Positions 53,227-61,079 of a stretch of DNA of 64,000 bases are shown here, piece by piece. Below the pieces are notes generated by a model. The model ran no database searches. It was not told the origin of the DNA and saw only the letters and a list, made by a program, of their open reading frames with translations. Position numbers and translations under genes: made by a program. This DNA is from Brevibacterium sp. S22 (GTDB lineage Bacteria; Actinomycetota; Actinomycetes; Actinomycetales; Brevibacteriaceae), in NCBI RefSeq assembly GCF_004745485.1, contig NZ_RHFG01000011.1:1-64000 (forward strand). Direction: 5' to 3'. How positions within the stretch are numbered: position 1 is the stretch's first letter; each line of letters starts with the position of its first letter.

Positions 53227-54390
53227 TCAGTCGGCGAAGGCGACGTCTGGGGCGAATTCCGCTATGCGGTCGCCGACGCCGAGCAGCGATTCGATGGCTG
53301 CGACCGACCGGGCGGCGGCTCGTCCGTCACCGTAGGGGTTGACGGCTTTGGCCATGGCTTCGTAGGCGAGCGCGTCGTCGAAGAGTCGGGAGACTTCGGT
53401 GACGATCACGGTGGTGTCGGTGCCGACGAGTTTGACCGAACCGGCGGTGACCGCCTCGGGGCGTTCGGTGTTCTCGCGCATGACGAGGACGGGTTTGCCG
53501 AGGCTGGGGGCTTCTTCCTGGATGCCGCCGGAGTCGGTGAGGACGACGTCCGAGGCGGCCATGACCGTGGTGAATTCGCCGTAGGACAGCGGTTCGGTGA
53601 CGAGCACGTTGTCGAACTTCTCGACTCGGGGCAGAACGGCTTCGCGCACGAGCGGGTTGCGGTGGGCAGGGAGCAGGATGAGCAGTTCTGGTCGGGCAGC
53701 GGCGAGCTGGGCCAGCGCGTCTCCGATGTTCTCCATGGACGAGCCGAGGTTCTCCCGACGGTGGGTCGTCACGAGCAGTTTCGGGCGGTCGGAGGCGACA
53801 TAGTCGGCGACGATCGGGTCGGCCGGGGCCACGTTCATGTCGACGGCGATGTGGAGGGCGTCGATGACGGTGTTTCCGGTGACGACGACGTCGGCCGGAT
53901 TGATGCTCTCGGCCAGCAGGTTGTCACGTGACCGTGCGGTCGGGGCCAGGTGGAGTGCGGAGATCTGGCTGGTCAGCTTCCGGTTGGCTTCCTCGGGGAA
54001 GGGGCTGAGCAGGTTCCCCGAGCGCAGTCCGGCCTCGAGGTGGATGACCGGGATGCCGCGGTTGAAGGCGGCGATGGAGGCGCCCATGACTGTGGTCGTA
54101 TCGCCTTGGACGAGCACTGCGTCGGGTGCCTCGTCTTCCAGCACGGAGTCGAGTTCACCGATGACACGGGAGGCGATCCCGTTGAGTGTCTGCCCCTGGG
54201 ACATGATGTTGAGGTCCACGTTCGGGACGATTCCGAACAGATCGTTGACCTGGTCGAGCATCTCACGATGCTGGGCGGTGACGACGGTGCGGGAGTGCAG
54301 GGTCGCGCTCGATTCGATCGCCCGGATGAGAGGGGCCACCTTGATGGCTTCCGGCCTGGTGCCGAAAACGGTGAGGACAGTGGGGGTCAC
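53227..54390 (-). CDS. wecB: UDP-N-acetylglucosamine 2-epimerase (non-hydrolysing)
   Basis: A 387-residue protein. The start GTG 54390 has CAGGAG seven bases upstream and gives VTPTVLTVFGTRPEAIKVAP, the normal N-terminus; longer readings to 54513 are not supported. Family motifs are HLEAGLRSG, VTTHRRENLG, LPAHRNP and TDSGGIQEEAPSLGKPVLVM. The enzyme interconverts UDP-GlcNAc and UDP-ManNAc. With the divergent wecC it can provide UDP-ManNAcA, or UDP-ManNAc for a teichoic acid linkage unit. Confidence 0.93.
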   Translation of the reverse strand: MTPTVLTVFGTRPEAIKVAPLIRAIESSATLHSRTVVTAQHREMLDQVNDLFGIVPNVDLNIMSQGQTLNGIASRVIGELDSVLEDEAPDAVLVQGDTTTVMGASIAAFNRGIPVIHLEAGLRSGNLLSPFPEEANRKLTSQISALHLAPTARSRDNLLAESINPADVVVTGNTVIDALHIAVDMNVAPADPIVADYVASDRPKLLVTTHRRENLGSSMENIGDALAQLAAARPELLILLPAHRNPLVREAVLPRVEKFDNVLVTEPLSYGEFTTVMAASDVVLTDSGGIQEEAPSLGKPVLVMRENTERPEAVTAGSVKLVGTDTTVIVTEVSRLFDDALAYEAMAKAVNPYGDGRAAARSVAAIESLLGVGDRIAEFAPDVAFAD

Positions 54391-54692
54391 GCACGAACTC
54401 CTGGTCGGGAGAACCACGGGGGCCGCCTCGGCGAGGCAGGGTTCTCGCATCAAATACCGATGAAGATAATGGTATGAAGTTCTGCTGAACTTGGACATAC
54501 CGTCTCCATTCATCTCATCATGACGAACCCACCTTCGCTGACCGAATCAGAAGACCTTCACAGCGCATTCACTCAAAGTTGATGATGAAGTCACGTCAGC
54601 GGTCATTTCGTGAGTCATTGTGGTCAGGTTGCCTCGAGAAGCTCTCGGGTAACATCAGTAGTCGTTCATCTCGAGTTTGGAGCATCGCACAC
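54391..54692. promoter_or_regulatory. Divergent promoter region between wecB and wecC
   Basis: A 302-bp region between divergent starts. It holds the small palindrome CGAGAAGCTCTCG (54635-54647) and, overlapping it, a loose pair TTGCCT and TAACAT with a 15-bp spacer, which is too short for confidence. Shared control of the two genes is likely from layout. Confidence 0.35.
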
Positions 54693-55952
54693 ATGCCGCC
54701 CACCGCCACCTCTCAACGCCCTTCCGTCGCTGTCGTCGGCCTCGGTTATATCGGTCTTCCGACCGCAGCTGTTCTGGCCAGTTCGGGCGCAGAGGTCGTC
54801 GGTGTCGACATCAACGCCGATGCCGTGGCCACGATCAACGCCGGCAAAGTTCCCTTTGTGGAGCCGGATATGGCGACAACGGTGGCCGGTGTCGTCTCTC
54901 AGGGCTACCTGCGAGCCACGACCGAGACTCCGCACGCGGACAATTACATCGTCGCCGTGCCGACGCCGTTCAAGGACGGGCACGAACCGGACCTGTCTTA
55001 CATCGAGACTGCGGGTAAGCAGATTGCACCCCTGCTCGAGGGCAATGAGCTCATCATTCTCGAATCGACTTCGCCTCCCGGAGCAACGGAGTTCCTGGCC
55101 GAGACGATCATCAAGGAACGCCCGGATCTCACGCTCAAACCCGGCAGCGCACAGACCGTCTACTTCGCGCACTGCCCTGAGCGCGTGCTGCCCGGCCGGA
55201 TCATGATCGAGCTGCGGACCAACGATCGCATCGTCGGCACCCTCAACGGCAATGCCGGCGAACGTGCCCGCGATCTCTATGAGCTGTTCTGCGAGGGCGA
55301 GTTCCTCATGACCGATGCTCGTACCGCGGAGATGGCGAAGCTGACCGAGAACGCCTACCGCGACGTGAATATCGCCTTCGCGAACGAACTGTCGGTGATC
55401 TCCGACGGGCTCGACATCAACGTGTGGGAGCTCATCAAGCTCGCCAACCACCACCCTCGCGTCAACATCCTGCAGCCTGGCCCCGGAGTGGGCGGCCACT
55501 GCATCGCCGTCGACCCGTGGTTCATCGTCTCCACCGCGCCCGAGCAGTCTTCACTGATCCGCACAGCGCGTGAGGTCAACGATTCGAAGCCAGGCTACGT
55601 GCTCGACAAGCTCCTCCCTCAGGCACGTCGGATCCAGGATGTGCAGATCGCGGCACTTGGTCTGGCGTTCAAGCCGAACATCGACGACCTGCGCGAGAGC
55701 CCGGCCCGGCAGATCGTTGGACAGCTCGCCGATGCGCTCCCCAACGCGAACATCATGGCGGTCGAGCCGAACATCGACAACCTGCCTTCGGAACTCGAAG
55801 AGTGCGAGAACGTCACGCTCACTGAGGTGAACGAAGCCATTCGCGCTGCCGATATCGTGCTGCTGCTCGTTGACCACAACGAATTCACCCGCATCGACCG
55901 GACCCTGCTCACGCAGAAGATCGTCCACGATACGCGGGGCGTCTGGGGCTGA
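54693..55952 (+). CDS. wecC: UDP-N-acetyl-D-mannosamine dehydrogenase
   Basis: A 419-residue protein from ATG 54693 (TGGAG upstream), giving the Rossmann motif VAVVGLGYIGLPTAAVLA. The middle region has PERVLPGR and AELAKLTENAYRDVNIAFAN-type sequence. The active-site Cys lies in GPGVGGHCIAVDPWF, which fits the UDP-ManNAc 6-dehydrogenase branch. It makes UDP-ManNAcA with two NAD+. It faces wecB. A strong bidirectional hairpin follows. Confidence 0.92.
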   Translation: MPPTATSQRPSVAVVGLGYIGLPTAAVLASSGAEVVGVDINADAVATINAGKVPFVEPDMATTVAGVVSQGYLRATTETPHADNYIVAVPTPFKDGHEPDLSYIETAGKQIAPLLEGNELIILESTSPPGATEFLAETIIKERPDLTLKPGSAQTVYFAHCPERVLPGRIMIELRTNDRIVGTLNGNAGERARDLYELFCEGEFLMTDARTAEMAKLTENAYRDVNIAFANELSVISDGLDINVWELIKLANHHPRVNILQPGPGVGGHCIAVDPWFIVSTAPEQSSLIRTAREVNDSKPGYVLDKLLPQARRIQDVQIAALGLAFKPNIDDLRESPARQIVGQLADALPNANIMAVEPNIDNLPSELEECENVTLTEVNEAIRAADIVLLLVDHNEFTRIDRTLLTQKIVHDTRGVWG

Positions 55953-55981
55953 GACCTGAGACCGAACCCACTTACCTATCG

Positions 55982-56013
55982 ACTGCGCCGCTGAGAATAC
56001 TCAGCGACGCAGT
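55982..56013. terminator. Bidirectional terminator between wecC and the PIN gene
   Basis: ACTGCGCCGCTGAG (55982-55995) pairs with CTCAGCGACGCAGT (56000-56013) with one mismatch in 14 and a 4-base loop AATA. T-richer sequence follows on the plus side. It lies between two convergent genes, 30-40 bp from each, the right place to stop both. Confidence 0.75.
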
Positions 56014-56050
56014 TGTATTCTGCGGCACGGCTCCAAAACGAGTCCTGCGG

Positions 56051-56635
56051 CTACTCGGTCAGATCGTCAATCAGAAGGTCATACAGCTCTGCCAATTCCG
56101 CAGAACGGCAGAGATGAGCGAGGAACGCGGCAGGACTCTCCACAGGAGGGTTTCGTCTCCGGCGGAACAGAGTGAGTACTGCCATCACCGCTTGGTCACG
56201 ATGTGCATAGGCCGTGTTTGTCATGAACTCGTCTCCGGTGAGAATCTCAATTGAAGCCTCACGAACGATGTCCGAGTCGAGCAAACCAGCTCGCTGGTCG
56301 TCGGTGACTATCGCATCCGCTCCGCTCATCAGTGCTGCGTGTAAGACATGTTCGTCATCAGGGTCCCGCAGCCCGTATCCGTATTCCCGATCACGCGGTG
56401 CTAGGATCTCAGCTCCAGGGAACGCCACACTCATCCGGTGCAAGAGGGCCGCATGCCTTTCGCCACTCATAGAACGATTCTTCTTCTCGTCGATTCGGTT
56501 GAGCACATCGATCAGCTCGTTGAGGACACCGGAGCTCCAATGGGGCGTATAAGCATTTTCTGCCGCAAGTTGCAGGAGGAAGTCCCTCTGCATACCGGGG
56601 ACGAGTACGCAGGTGTCCAAGACGGCTTTGTACAC
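56051..56635 (-). CDS. PIN-domain toxin of a toxin-antitoxin pair
   Basis: A 194-residue protein with the PIN-like start YKAVLDTCVLV (first acidic residue D7), a middle DPDDEHVLHAAL and IVTDDQRAG, giving the acidic residues that bind a metal for RNA cleavage. It starts with GTG 56635 after GAGAGG, 12 bases downstream of the antitoxin stop. The C-terminal 60 residues are beyond the minimal PIN domain. Target RNA unknown. Confidence 0.85.
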   Translation of the reverse strand: MYKAVLDTCVLVPGMQRDFLLQLAAENAYTPHWSSGVLNELIDVLNRIDEKKNRSMSGERHAALLHRMSVAFPGAEILAPRDREYGYGLRDPDDEHVLHAALMSGADAIVTDDQRAGLLDSDIVREASIEILTGDEFMTNTAYAHRDQAVMAVLTLFRRRRNPPVESPAAFLAHLCRSAELAELYDLLIDDLTE

Positions 56636-56647
56636 GCGGGCGGCCTC

Positions 56648-57166
56648 TCAGCTCAGATGATTCCTGCGTTCCTGTCGAATCTCGGACAGGGCTTCCGCGC
56701 TCTCTCCTTCGTCGACGTTTTGGTATTCATAGGAGCTCTCAGAGATGAAATCCGATCGCTCGATATGAAGCTGGTCCCGGTAAGCCACAACATCAGCCAA
56801 CCGCAGTTTCCGTCGAACCGAACCAGGAACGTTGGCTTCGAGTTCGCCTGCATCGATGAGTTTGACGATAGTAGGACGACTGAGCCCAAGCAGATCAGCT
56901 GCCTGCTGGGTAGTGATCTCTTGATCACGCCGGAGCAGGCTGACCGATTGCCCTTTACGAAGCCCTTCTGCGGCACGCTTCAGCACGTCGAACAGCTCCT
57001 CTGTCAGCTCCACCCGGTCAGTCCCGTCAGCTCCGGACAAGTAGTAGCGGCCCGAAACCCCGTCTTCGCGTCGTTGCTTGTGTGCAATGAAATCAACGAC
57101 AGCAGCCAGTTTGCCGTCCTCGGCGCTGTCTTCTGCCGACACTGCGACAGCATCCGATTCGATCAT
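56648..57166 (-). CDS. Antitoxin with excisionase/MerR-like helix-turn-helix
   Basis: A 172-residue protein from ATG 57166 with GGAGTG at good distance; earlier start codons to 57184 lack one. Residues about 80-125 form an excisionase-type DNA-binding helix-turn-helix (TQQAADLLGLSRPTIVKLID). The acidic C-terminal half (SSYEYQNVDEGESAEALSEI) is suited to bind and cover the PIN toxin. The operator palindrome at 57188-57208 just upstream fits autorepression. Confidence 0.85.
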   Translation of the reverse strand: MIESDAVAVSAEDSAEDGKLAAVVDFIAHKQRREDGVSGRYYLSGADGTDRVELTEELFDVLKRAAEGLRKGQSVSLLRRDQEITTQQAADLLGLSRPTIVKLIDAGELEANVPGSVRRKLRLADVVAYRDQLHIERSDFISESSYEYQNVDEGESAEALSEIRQERRNHLS

Positions 57167-57187
57167 GATCACTCCTACCCCCAACTA

Positions 57188-57210
57188 CGTAACATTATTC
57201 TAGTTACGAA
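57188..57210 (-). promoter_or_regulatory. Operator/promoter of the PIN toxin-antitoxin pair
   Basis: A perfect inverted repeat CGTAAC (57188-57193) / GTTACG (57203-57208) is followed by another TTACG copy at 57214-57218, all in an A/T-rich stretch about 20-50 bp before the antitoxin ATG. On the minus strand TAGAAT can serve as a -10 box inside it. Repeated sites are typical of TA autoregulation. Confidence 0.6.
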
Positions 57211-57408
57211 AATTACGAAAAACAATGATCCCGGAGCCGGAAGCCCGTTGCACCCAGCACGCACTCCGCCGGGAGGGCGATTGCATCCATTCGGCAGGAC
57301 GCTCAAGCGTAAGGTGGACTCAACGTCTCCACTGCAGAACGAGTACGCCTCGTTTCGACTGATGAAGACTGCGCCCGTTGCCGCCCGCCGAAGTGCTGAG
57401 GAGAAGAA

Positions 57409-59391
57409 TTGACCGCTGAACCGATCTGGCTTCCTGACCCCGACCAGACCCCGCGTCCGCAGATCCTTGACTTCATCGACTTCGCGAACGAGCGCACCGG
57501 TAAGACCATGGCCAGCTACGACGATCTGTGGCGCTGGTCGGTCAACGACCTCGACGGGTTCTGGGGCGCGATCTGGGACTTCTTCGACGTCATCGCCGAT
57601 GAACCGTACACCGAAGTCCTCGCCGACCGATCGATGCCCGGTGCCACCTGGTTCCCCGGCACTCGCCTCAATTACGCCGAGCACGCCCTGCGGGCCGCCC
57701 TCGATGACAATCTCGCGAACGAACCGGCGATTATTACTATCAAAGAGTCCGGCGAGAGCACCGAGATCACCTGGCGTGAACTGCGCCGTCAAGTCGGATC
57801 CGTTGCCGCCTGGCTGCGCGATCAAGGCGTCGGTCAGGGCGACCGCGTCGTCGGCTACCTGCCGAACACTCACCACTCGCTCATCGCCTTCCTCGCCACC
57901 GCCTCTATCGGAGCCGTCTGGTCCGCCTGTGCCCAGGACTACGCCGCCGAAGGTGCCGCGACGAAGCTCGGCCAGCTCGAACCGACAGTGCTCTTCGCCG
58001 CCGACGGCTACCTGTGGAACGGTCAGGCCTTCGACCGCCGCGACCAAGTCGCGGACTTGGCCAACCGGATGCCGAGCCTGCGGGCCGTGGTCGGGATGGG
58101 CAACCTCGGCGAGGAATTCATCGATGAACAAGGTCAGATCACGAACCTCGCCACCTGGGATGATGTCGCCTCCGGGGATACGGAGCCCGAGTTCGCGCGC
58201 GTCGATTTCGATACCCCGCTGTGGGTGCTGTACTCCTCTGGCACGACGGGGATTCCCAAGGGGATCGTGCACAGCCACGGAGGCGTCGTCATCGATCACC
58301 TGCGCCTGCTGGGTCTCCACCTCGACATCCGGCCGGGTGACCGGTTCTTCTGGTACACGAATACGAACTGGATGATGTGGAACCTCGTCGCCTCGGCGCT
58401 GGTGGGCGGTGCGACCACGGTGTGCTTCGACGGCAGCCCTCTCTATCCGGGGCCGGGCAGGCTGTGGGAGATCGCCGCGGATACCAAGGCCAATGTGATC
58501 GGGGTCAGTCCTGGGATCTTCCTGGCCGGGATGAAGGCTGGGATTGAGCCCGGCAAGGAGTTCGACCTCTCCGCGCTGCGGACGATCGGCGCCACGGGTG
58601 CCCCGGTGCCCGCCCACTGTTTCCCGTGGGTGCGCGATGCTGTCGGCGAGCGCGTGCAGCTGGCCTCGACGAGCGGCGGCACGGACGTCGTCAGCGGCTT
58701 CGCCGGGTCCGCTCCGAACTGTCCGATATGGGCTGGTGAACTCTCACGGCCCGTCCTCGGCGTGGCGTTGGAGTCGTGGGACGATGACGCTCAGCCGCTG
58801 GTCGACGAGGTCGGGGAGATGGTCATCACCGAGCCGATGCCGTCGATGCCGGTGAAGTTCTGGAACGATCCCGACGGTGAGCGCTACCGGGAGACGTACT
58901 TCTCGATGTTCCCCGGGGTCTGGCGCCACGGCGACTGGATCACGATCACCGACCACGGCAGCGTGGTCATCTCCGGCCGCTCGGATGCCACCCTCAACCG
59001 ACAGGGCGTGCGCCTGGGCAGCGCCGATATCTACGACGTCGTCGACGGCATCCCCGAGGTGGCCGAATCCTTGGTCATCGGCGCCGAGCAGCCGGACGGC
59101 GGGTACTGGATGCCGCTGTTCGTGGTGTTGGCGTCTGGGGTTTCGTTGGATGCTGGTCTGCGGTCAAGGATTGCTGGGGAGCTGCGGTCGAAGGCGTCTC
59201 CGCGGCATGTGCCCGATGACATCATCGCGGTCCCTGCTATTCCTCATACTCGCACGGGGAAGAAGCTTGAGGTGCCGGTGAAGCGGCTCATCCAGGGGCA
59301 CTCTCTGGAGAAGGTGGCGAATCCGGATGCTGTGGATTCGTTTGAGGCGCTGGCGTACTTTGCGCGGTTTGCGGAGGTCGGCGAGGGCTGA
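57409..59391 (+). CDS. aacS: Acetoacetate--CoA ligase
   Basis: A 660-residue acyl-adenylate enzyme of normal family length. The AMP-binding P-loop is YSSGTTGIPKGIVHSHGG near residue 274, followed by WYTNTNWMMWN, TSGGTDVVSGF and the hinge region GRSDATLNRQGVRLGSAD; the A10 lysine is in RTGKKLEVPVKR. These spacer motifs separate acetoacetyl-CoA synthetases from acetyl-CoA synthetases. It activates acetoacetate (ketone-body and polyhydroxybutyrate or leucine metabolism). It starts with TTG 57409 after GAGGAGAAG. It stands alone between the TA pair and a HEPN-like gene. Confidence 0.92.
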   Translation: MTAEPIWLPDPDQTPRPQILDFIDFANERTGKTMASYDDLWRWSVNDLDGFWGAIWDFFDVIADEPYTEVLADRSMPGATWFPGTRLNYAEHALRAALDDNLANEPAIITIKESGESTEITWRELRRQVGSVAAWLRDQGVGQGDRVVGYLPNTHHSLIAFLATASIGAVWSACAQDYAAEGAATKLGQLEPTVLFAADGYLWNGQAFDRRDQVADLANRMPSLRAVVGMGNLGEEFIDEQGQITNLATWDDVASGDTEPEFARVDFDTPLWVLYSSGTTGIPKGIVHSHGGVVIDHLRLLGLHLDIRPGDRFFWYTNTNWMMWNLVASALVGGATTVCFDGSPLYPGPGRLWEIAADTKANVIGVSPGIFLAGMKAGIEPGKEFDLSALRTIGATGAPVPAHCFPWVRDAVGERVQLASTSGGTDVVSGFAGSAPNCPIWAGELSRPVLGVALESWDDDAQPLVDEVGEMVITEPMPSMPVKFWNDPDGERYRETYFSMFPGVWRHGDWITITDHGSVVISGRSDATLNRQGVRLGSADIYDVVDGIPEVAESLVIGAEQPDGGYWMPLFVVLASGVSLDAGLRSRIAGELRSKASPRHVPDDIIAVPAIPHTRTGKKLEVPVKRLIQGHSLEKVANPDAVDSFEALAYFARFAEVGEG

Positions 59392-59549
59392 GGCGGAGCC
59401 GGAATACCAGACCCGTGTGGTCCGACTGCAGAGGGCAGATCACCTCGGCAAGCGTGACGACAATGGGTCCTGCTCATTCATAGTCGATAAGCGGAATAGC
59501 AGAAGCGTGAGGCTTCAAAGCAACATTGTAGCGACGCGCGTGCCGAGTG

Positions 59550-60809
59550 TTAGTCTTCCAACTGGGCAGCGATATGCAGGGGCCGAGGCTCGGGCAGTTG
59601 ATTGTTGAGCCCACGCTCGATCAACAGCCGAGTGGCTTCTCTTAATTCCGGTATGACGGCGGCCATATTCTCCGAGTCTCGAGGGTCAAGCATACGTGCC
59701 CACCCACGGCTCCAATTCACTTCCGTCGAATGTAGAGAACCCTGGTGAACGGTAGTCGAGCGCCACCCGTACACGCGATTGAGTCTTTGGGCAACGGAGT
59801 CTGACACTACAAGTCGAACAGTCTCCCTGTATCTTTTCGTCGCTCCCGGTAACGAGTTGCAGCATGTGCAAACCTCAGAAGTGAAAAGGGTGTTGCCAAT
59901 CGCTTCGATGGCCGCAACATAGGCTACGGCGGACACGGATGGATGACGGGCAGAGACGTACTCCGCTTCGAGAAACATGTCGAGGGCGGCAGTGAGTTCC
60001 TCCCCTTCAGCTTGGTGGTAAGCATCATCAGTCCACCTTGGCACCGGATGCGCCTCCCACTTCTCCACAGGCGATGCTTCTTGGACGAGGCAGATTCCAG
60101 GTCGAACTTTGTGTTGAGGCGGCCCCTGATCGTATTGCGGCATCGGAGCGACCGCTATTTCATAGGGAACGCCCCAGGCAACAGCAAGCAATCCACACAC
60201 GCGGCGTAGCTCTCGCCCTGCTTTGCTGACCGCGCTTTCCATTGACGACGCATTTGTACGACCCACCACCCAGATCGGTCGAGAAACTTGCATCTTGTAG
60301 CCCGATGACATCGAATTTCCGGAATCGTGATGATAAACAAGATCCGTGAAATCAGTGTCCGTAGCGCGCAACGTCATTGACCCTATGTGAAGAGTTCCCT
60401 CCAGACGGCACGGATAGCTGAGCATTCTCGGGGTTTGCACCAGTAACGCCGACCATTCGAAGTCAGCCGCAACCGCAACGACAAGTTGGACTGCTCGCTG
60501 CACTGCTTTCGACAAGGATTTGAGAAGGCCCCCGTCGATCGGGTCGTCGTCGACCGCATAAAACTGACTGCGAGTATCGTCCTGCTCCACTAACAGTCCG
60601 AGCCCGCTATTGAATTCTCGACCGGAATCGATGGTGCCAAGGTCGATGAACGTCCCTCCGAAATCACTGGAGCGACTACTCGAACAGATAGAGACATTCG
60701 GGTAGGTTTTCGACAGCTCGATCTGCAATTGGGCAATCCACCCATCGGCATGTTCAGTGAAGTTCAGCCGTGACGAGAACAGCTTGTGCTTGTGGGCGAA
60801 GACGGTCAT
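59550..60809 (-). CDS. HEPN-like protein, possible defence function
   Basis: About 419 residues from ATG 60809 (an upstream TTG at 60845 has no site). The N-terminal 230 residues are of unknown fold. The C-terminal part, from about residue 270, contains AYVAAIEAIGNTLF and then VYGWRSTTVHQGSLH, where R and H four residues apart match the RX4-6H motif of HEPN nucleases, especially the ApeA-like type. A CTCCNSL segment with Cys pair lies between. The gene is visibly richer in A/T than its neighbours, a sign of transfer. It is likely an antiphage or stress RNase, but this is inferred. Confidence 0.55.
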   Translation of the reverse strand: MTVFAHKHKLFSSRLNFTEHADGWIAQLQIELSKTYPNVSICSSSRSSDFGGTFIDLGTIDSGREFNSGLGLLVEQDDTRSQFYAVDDDPIDGGLLKSLSKAVQRAVQLVVAVAADFEWSALLVQTPRMLSYPCRLEGTLHIGSMTLRATDTDFTDLVYHHDSGNSMSSGYKMQVSRPIWVVGRTNASSMESAVSKAGRELRRVCGLLAVAWGVPYEIAVAPMPQYDQGPPQHKVRPGICLVQEASPVEKWEAHPVPRWTDDAYHQAEGEELTAALDMFLEAEYVSARHPSVSAVAYVAAIEAIGNTLFTSEVCTCCNSLPGATKRYRETVRLVVSDSVAQRLNRVYGWRSTTVHQGSLHSTEVNWSRGWARMLDPRDSENMAAVIPELREATRLLIERGLNNQLPEPRPLHIAAQLED

Positions 60810-61079
60810 GGATTGATTCTCAGCTAGTTCCACACCCGCTCGCAATGGAGCCGAACGATCGTGTCAGAAACGATAGCTGCAACTGCGGTAGTGTCGACCC
60901 CGCTTACACCGCCGCCCGGTAGATGGCCTAAATGTCCTAGTTGTGCAATTCCCCGGTTCCGCGAACCTACCGCTAACGACCGAGCCTGCACCCAATCCCA
61001 CGACGGACGAACCCGACCCCGTACGCCACTGACGCGGATGTGCAGGGTCGGGCCGCCTCGGCGAGGGTGAGGGTTTGTT

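Noticed and set aside
57175-58617. 480-codon open frame on the minus strand
   Set aside because: It is antisense to acetoacetyl-CoA synthetase, which has full family motifs.
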